Virus record (IMG/VR): IMGVR_UViG_3300001213_000192
Location: 1-27,494 of that record
Origin: a virus
Length of the DNA: 27,494 nt
Direction: 5' to 3' (one strand)
Below the pieces are notes generated by a model, which saw nothing but the letters and a program-made list of their open reading frames with translations, was not told the DNA's origin and made no database searches. Numbering within the stretch: the first letter of the stretch is position 1; every line of letters starts with the position of its first letter. Of this stretch, positions 24,701 through 27,494 are shown piece after piece. A program made the position numbers and the translations under genes.

Positions 24701-25534
24701 GTCTCGTACGGAACGCTGACGCCGACCGTTGGCGGCGCAGCCATCGATCAGCCCTTGACGGGGCAAAGTGTAACTGCGGCGTACGGCGCACTTACTCCGA
24801 CGATCAGTGTTGCGCTGACCGGACAGGCAGTCACAGTCTCTAAGAGCAACGTCGGTGTCGGCCACGGGCTGACCGGACAGGCAGTCACAGTCTCCAAGGG
24901 CAACGTCGGTGTCGGGCATGGCCTGACAGGGCAACAAGCGACGGTACAGCAAGGCACGCTCACCCCGACCATCGGTTACAACGTCACGCTGACCGGACAG
25001 AGCGTAACAGTTGCACGCGGATCACTTGCTGCTTCTTCAGGCGTAACGCTGGCAGGGCAACAAGCGACGGTGCAGCGGGGATCGTTCGGGGTGGGGTTGG
25101 CGGTAGTCCCGACCGGACAAGTAGCGACAGTTTCGTACGGCACGCTGACGCCGGGGATCAGCAAGGCGCTGACAGGTCAGCAAGTAGCGGTGTCCCGTGG
25201 CAGCTTCCAAGTCTTCATGGACTTGGTGCTGTCGGGTCTGCAGATCACGATCTCGCACGGCGATGTTTCCAACGCGATCTCTACAACCGTCAACGTCACT
25301 GGGGTCTATGCAACAGGCGAGGTAGGAACAGTAACAGCGGGCGACACGCTGATACCGGAGAGCGCCTACCTGTGGGTGGTCCATCTAGACGATCTGTTGT
25401 TCGTGGTGGAGAAGCCGGTCGAACAAGCGCGAGTGGAGGAGCCGGTAGACATCTACGCCACGCTGACCACAAGCGAGCTTTTCCAGAAGACGGACGACGA
25501 CGAACTGTATGCTGACGCTACACTTGTAGACTAA
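21776..25534 (+). CDS. Giant repeat-bearing tail fibre-like protein, 1252 aa
   Basis: ATG at 21776, with only a weak TAAGGG upstream. Residues 1-215 resemble a concanavalin/LamG-type jelly-roll (FLNDTFTDTNSTDITSH; WEIGYAYSFEFDSITGG). Then LTGQ repeats: array A at 248-370, array B at 587-651, array C at 951-1191. Between them are globular parts: 371-586, with SVDEEDNVHLMYTR, and 652-950, both beta-rich and propeller-like. The C-terminus (1192-1252) is acidic (AYLWVVHLDDLLFVVEKPVE; TDDDELYADATLVD). Probably a long host-contact fibre. The shared repeats link it to the 412-aa protein. Confidence 0.75.
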   Translation: MAAFLNDTFTDTNSTDITSHTGETGATWIHLYPGDATNPTIVSNRLASRNGTTGMHWYRASGAAPSVDQYVEAVIRYAQDGGTIAYGDISQGVIARCSGTDISNMNMDAYGYAFGWNDADKRWQLEKILASNYSSAPITQTNTVYDVTRTVGESRTIKIVVTGTTTTNIKCYVNNYLVIEYNDSTDPITTAGYGGLWEIGYAYSFEFDSITGGDLSAPDTSFQGNAFQSSAFQQFGGVLAVGDINQALTGQSLTVTGDKLGVGHGLTGQSVAVSRGTLGVGPQLTGQQVSISQGTLGVQVGSDVSQALAGQSATVSRGTLAASTDQTVALTGQSVTVSRGTLGVVVTQSVALTGQSATVSQGTLSPSLSIMVGATGAQSLAPAATTTYFSTGGTKVFIKSHNSGVWKGDYYLFQTELGSFGGAGSGRYRAAPQQAQISTEGFPTLSDAAYQKQNPYFNGAGQTQTFGRGSDAAPNQYYDDSSPYSYGGYISVDEEDNVHLMYTRIRAFHSGSLNGNYADAQIHFAYQHSDITTNAYIGPEVTKTHQDTLNTNLNAYNTGGLGVYGIYTDKALIFYTQEYNTAGEKALTGKAVTVSGGLLTPVGSNGVELTGRAATISGGTLTPSINGVTADATVQLTGRSMTVSRGTIIASDFKQNYVPAVVTRTNRGTTLGGLHSAEQIIASFTGADEVYAIEDFFTVVKSGYGDLIYVTYLSGTKKAPSVPAYVGLVVMDALTLSVTSHILTSLGTQLTPVLGTSNYAANRTGYWVSVPTAQTVKLSNGTSVTQYVLGRHVVHLSWTSGTKNSPTLTVKAGPSVTGGRYLVESLQSLEQKGDEVYHVLVEASSSSATGFYLEYNDATTSGASWTVTGSTVWTTASGFSSASFESGFAKGKKTLFYGAQQAADPTSDTPARSFTAWTNFWAGQQPYLTVEAEGRVGRVTVTIVNAIEQQLTGQSLTVSQGKLGLVQPLTGQSATVSYGTLTPTVGGAAIDQPLTGQSVTAAYGALTPTISVALTGQAVTVSKSNVGVGHGLTGQAVTVSKGNVGVGHGLTGQQATVQQGTLTPTIGYNVTLTGQSVTVARGSLAASSGVTLAGQQATVQRGSFGVGLAVVPTGQVATVSYGTLTPGISKALTGQQVAVSRGSFQVFMDLVLSGLQITISHGDVSNAISTTVNVTGVYATGEVGTVTAGDTLIPESAYLWVVHLDDLLFVVEKPVEQARVEEPVDIYATLTTSELFQKTDDDELYADATLVD
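22517..22884 (+). repeat. LTGQ-type repeat array 2A (6 units)
   Basis: Six units of L(T/A)GQ-x-x-T-V-S-x-GTL type; spacers run from 18 to 24 aa, some ending SQA as in array 1. The phrase VGHG followed by LTGQ also recurs in array 2C. Confidence 0.85.
23534..23728 (+). repeat. LTGQ-type repeat array 2B (3 units) between globular parts
   Basis: Three units (LTGK, LTGR, LTGR forms) lie between ALIFYTQEYNTAGEKA and DFKQNYVPAVV. They separate two beta-rich regions of the same protein, which look as if they belong to one domain. Confidence 0.8.
24626..25349 (+). repeat. LTGQ-type repeat array 2C (~11-12 units) with a recent 54-bp duplication
   Basis: About a dozen units. Units at 24815-24868 and 24869-24922 are near-identical in DNA (49 of 54 bases by eye), encoding LTGQAVTVSK(S/G)NVGVGHG twice, a recent in-frame tandem duplication within an otherwise diverged array. 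Confidence 0.85.
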
Positions 25535-25542
25535 CAGAGAAG

Positions 25543-25548
25543 TATACT
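25543..25548 (+). promoter_or_regulatory. -10-like TATACT at leaderless distance before the 387-aa tail gene
   Basis: TATACT ends 6 bases before the ATG at 25555, the same distance as TACACT before terS. The 17 bases GTATACTATCGCTATGG (25542-25558) match GTACACTTTCCCTATGG (77-93) at 14 positions. A clear -35 box at 17 bp is not seen; AGAGAAG just upstream is a weak alternative ribosome-binding site. Confidence 0.35.
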
Positions 25549-25554
25549 ATCGCT

Positions 25555-26718
25555 ATGGACACTGCCAAGAAACAGATCAAGTCCTTCAAGGGCTTGAACA
25601 ACGTTGTCGATCCGCTTCGACTCGGCGTTGATTGGGCCGCGCAAGCCGACAACGTAGATATCAATTCGGACCAGATGATCTCGCGCTGTGACGGCTACGT
25701 ACGCAGTACTACCAATGCTGCAATAACCGGGGCGTACGCGACCAAAGACCAGAAACGGCTGTACATCATCGATTCGGGCGAACTCAGACAGGTCAATCCC
25801 GACATGACGTACAAGGTGCTGAAGACGGGGCTGAGCAGCGCAAAGGCGTGGTTCGAAGAAGTGAACGGCGTGGTGTTCTATGCCAATGGCACCGACTACG
25901 GCATGATCGAACCGAGTGGTTGGCGTCCGTGGGGGATCGAAGAGCCACAGTCGCAGCCCACGCTGACATGGGCCACAGGCAGTATGCCGTACGGGATGTA
26001 TCGCGTGGCGTGTACGTACGTCGATGACCGAGGCTTGGAGTCGTCCAACAGCTTCGTCGTGGAGACTATCGGCCAAGGGATGCTACAGATCACGAACATC
26101 CCACAGAAGGCGGGCTACTCAACCAACGTCTACGCAACGGCGTGCAATGGCACGGTGTTCATGCTGCTGCGTCCAAAGTCAGGCACATCGTGCACGATGG
26201 TCGATGAAGTCAGTCTCGGACTTGAGATCGAGTATTGGGATTTGAACGGGCCGCAGGGAACAATCGTTGCTCACTTCGGCGGGCAGATGTACCTGTCGCA
26301 GTATTTCCCATCGCAGGATTACACGGCGATCTGGTTCAGTTTCCCGCTGCATTACCATCACTTCGACTTCGGTAGCCAAGGCATCACGGTTCCCGGCGAA
26401 GTGCGGATGATGAAAGCAGGAGAGAAAGGGTTGGTGATCGGCACGGACCGGAAGATTTTCGTCTATACCGGGGAAGAACTTTCCGAACTGGCCGATTACG
26501 GTGTTGTGTCGGGATGGCACGCAACAGAGTTCGACGGCGATCTGTACTTCTGGTCGCAGCGTGGTCTGTGCACCGTCTTCCCGTTCAAGAATCTGACCGA
26601 AGAAACGGTCAGTGTGGCTCCCGGCCAGAGCGCAGGGGCGATGGTGTTGGAGAAGGATGGAATGCGCCGATACATCGTGGCGCTGCGTAAAGACGGCTCA
26701 GCTTACAACAGGAGATAG
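25555..26718 (+). CDS. Virion/tail protein (FKGLNNVxDP type), 387 aa
   Basis: The N-terminus (IKSFKGLNNVVDPLRLG, WAAQADNVDI, SRCDGY) is a pattern I know from conserved virion proteins of podovirus-like phages. The rest is beta-rich with repeated strand motifs (KRLYIIDSGELRQV; GVVFYANGTDYG; GLVIGTDRKIFVYTGEELSEL; DLYFWSQRGLCTVFP), resembling a beta-propeller or tail-nozzle protein. No signal or membrane segment. The start is preceded by a -10-like TATACT. A tail-hub or stabilisation role is plausible. Confidence 0.8.
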   Translation: MDTAKKQIKSFKGLNNVVDPLRLGVDWAAQADNVDINSDQMISRCDGYVRSTTNAAITGAYATKDQKRLYIIDSGELRQVNPDMTYKVLKTGLSSAKAWFEEVNGVVFYANGTDYGMIEPSGWRPWGIEEPQSQPTLTWATGSMPYGMYRVACTYVDDRGLESSNSFVVETIGQGMLQITNIPQKAGYSTNVYATACNGTVFMLLRPKSGTSCTMVDEVSLGLEIEYWDLNGPQGTIVAHFGGQMYLSQYFPSQDYTAIWFSFPLHYHHFDFGSQGITVPGEVRMMKAGEKGLVIGTDRKIFVYTGEELSELADYGVVSGWHATEFDGDLYFWSQRGLCTVFPFKNLTEETVSVAPGQSAGAMVLEKDGMRRYIVALRKDGSAYNRR

Positions 26719-26720
26719 TA

Positions 26721-27182
26721 ATGTCACTGAAACTTAGCACTGGACTTCGTAACGGGATGCTCAACGCGACGGGTTTCACGACCGCGTTCAACGATGGCAT
26801 CATCTACATCTACTCGGGTCCGCAACCGACCGATGCCGATCAGGCTACGCAAGGCACGTTGCTGCTGCGGATCACGCAGAACAACGGTGCGTGGTCGGCG
26901 GGATCGGCGACCAACGGCCTCGGCTTCGACGCGCCCGCATCGGGTGTCATCAGCAAGGCAGCGGCAGAGACTTGGCGTGGCCTTGGCGTAACGGATGGCA
27001 CGGCGGGTTGGTTCCGGCTGTGCGGTAATCCTGCGGACGCGGGTGGTTCCTCGACTACGCTGCCGCGCATGGATGGCACCGTTGCGGTGTCGGGTGGTGA
27101 CATGAACGTGGCGTCGATCAGCATTGTGACCAACGCTCCGACAACGCTCGACACATTCACGTTCACGCTGCCGTCGTCTTAA
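26721..27182 (+). CDS. Small tail protein, 153 aa
   Basis: ATG at 26721 preceded by AGGAGA, two bases after the preceding stop. The N-terminus (KLSTGLRNGMLNATGFTTAF, then GIIYIYSGPQPTDADQA) is typical of short beta-rich phage tail proteins. The middle (ETWRGLGVTDGTAGWFRL) and the C-terminal strand DTFTFTLPSS add to the beta pattern. It is distantly like the 141/154-aa paralogues in general style (Thr/Ser/Ala-rich, similar length), but I see no firm homology. Confidence 0.75.
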   Translation: MSLKLSTGLRNGMLNATGFTTAFNDGIIYIYSGPQPTDADQATQGTLLLRITQNNGAWSAGSATNGLGFDAPASGVISKAAAETWRGLGVTDGTAGWFRLCGNPADAGGSSTTLPRMDGTVAVSGGDMNVASISIVTNAPTTLDTFTFTLPSS

Positions 27183-27186
27183 TCTT

Positions 27187-27494
27187 GTGAATGTTCACAA
27201 GCTGCTGTTTGGCGAAGGGGCGGCTACATACCTCCCCTTCGCCTTGGCACGTCTACGGGCGTTGGAGAGCATTTCGCCCAATGGATTTCTGTCACAGACA
27301 TTCATCGTAGACGATGCCACCATCAAGGTGTGGCAGGTAGGCAGGCAGAAGTACATCACCATCACGGTCGGTGGTGGGTTCTACTTCGAATTCCTCACAT
27401 CAGGCAAGCCAGTTACGTCTGTCGTGAAGCCGGGATATGGCGAGATCTACAACCCACTCGTTGTGGCAACTGATGTCAGCGCCAAGGACGGCAG
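27187..27494 (+). CDS. Partial protein, cut by the window end
   Basis: A GTG at 27187, four bases after the preceding stop, opens a frame that runs to the end of the window (102 codons). The protein starts VNVHKLLFGEGATYLPFALA and continues with beta-like segments (FIVDDATIKVWQVG, KYITITVGGGFYFEF, VVKPGYGEIYNP). Not recognised. An ATG four bases further on is in another frame. No clear Shine-Dalgarno; the next genes are needed to judge its role. A 10-bp inverted repeat (GGCGAAGGGG...CCCCTTCGCC, 27210-27242) lies within its 5' end. Confidence 0.6.
   Translation, partial: MNVHKLLFGEGAATYLPFALARLRALESISPNGFLSQTFIVDDATIKVWQVGRQKYITITVGGGFYFEFLTSGKPVTSVVKPGYGEIYNPLVVATDVSAKDG

Noticed and set aside
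17460-25349. Repeat arrays as a CRISPR array or DNA-level satellite
   Set aside because: The units are in-frame, protein-coding, of variable length and diverged in DNA, without constant direct repeats and unique spacers.
17340-25534. Diversity-generating retroelement target in the fibre genes
   Set aside because: No reverse transcriptase, template repeat or adenine-biased variable region is visible in the window.
1-27494. tRNA genes, integrase, attachment sites, replication origin
   Set aside because: Looked for cloverleaf-like gaps and known motifs; the coding density is almost complete and no gap is long enough except 6885-7023, which shows none.

Overview
The window is a stretch of a tailed-phage (or prophage) genome: the packaging, capsid, lysis and tail modules of a virus of a Gram-negative host. 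Every gene I can support lies on the + strand, and many neighbours overlap by ATGA, GTGA or TAATG, which suggests long co-transcribed, translationally coupled units. The Gram-negative host is inferred from an embedded i-spanin/o-spanin (Rz/Rz1-type) pair, which acts across an outer membrane. The DNA is moderately GC-rich. I see no host gene, tRNA, integrase, repressor, replication gene, reverse transcriptase or CRISPR array. The portal resembles the P22-like class and the major capsid protein resembles the N4-gp56 family. No tape-measure gene is seen, so a short-tailed (podovirus-like) virion is the best guess, but the window ends inside the tail/virion region.

Layout. 1-2.6 kb: AT-rich leader, small and large terminase, one or two small unknown genes. 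2.5-9.7 kb: portal, scaffold-like protein, a 15-residue Lys/Gly micro-ORF, a strong hairpin, a 386-aa protein with an internal Tat-like motif, a sigma70-like promoter, major capsid protein, a decoration-like protein, a second strong hairpin, a small head-region gene and a head-tail adaptor candidate. 9.7-11.7 kb: lysis cassette with a GH24 lysozyme, four small membrane proteins (one with three predicted membrane segments, the best holin candidate) and overlapping spanins. 11.7-13.8 kb: small genes, including a 225-aa protein with a bacterial-surface-type motif, a small exported protein and a stand-alone NrdD-like glycyl-radical mini-protein. 13.8-17.3 kb: small tail genes, including two paralogues and FCCH-like modules. 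17.3-25.5 kb: two proteins sharing an LTGQ-type repeat (412 and 1252 aa), a 543-aa repeat-bearing fibre-like protein, and between the fibre-like genes a glycosyltransferase / zinc-ribbon / methyltransferase cassette. 25.5-27.5 kb: a conserved-looking tail protein, a small tail protein and a gene cut by the window end.

How it fits together: terminase and portal package DNA into a capsid built by the scaffold and capsid proteins; the adaptor and tail proteins close it; lysozyme, holin candidates and spanins release it; the repeat-rich proteins probably form host-contacting fibres. The parts most worth a second look are the LTGQ repeats spread across two genes and apparently splitting a globular region, the NrdD-like mini-protein, the glycan/methyl-transfer cassette, the internal Tat-like motif, the two strong hairpins around the capsid block, and two near-identical -10-like motifs placed exactly where they would give leaderless mRNAs.
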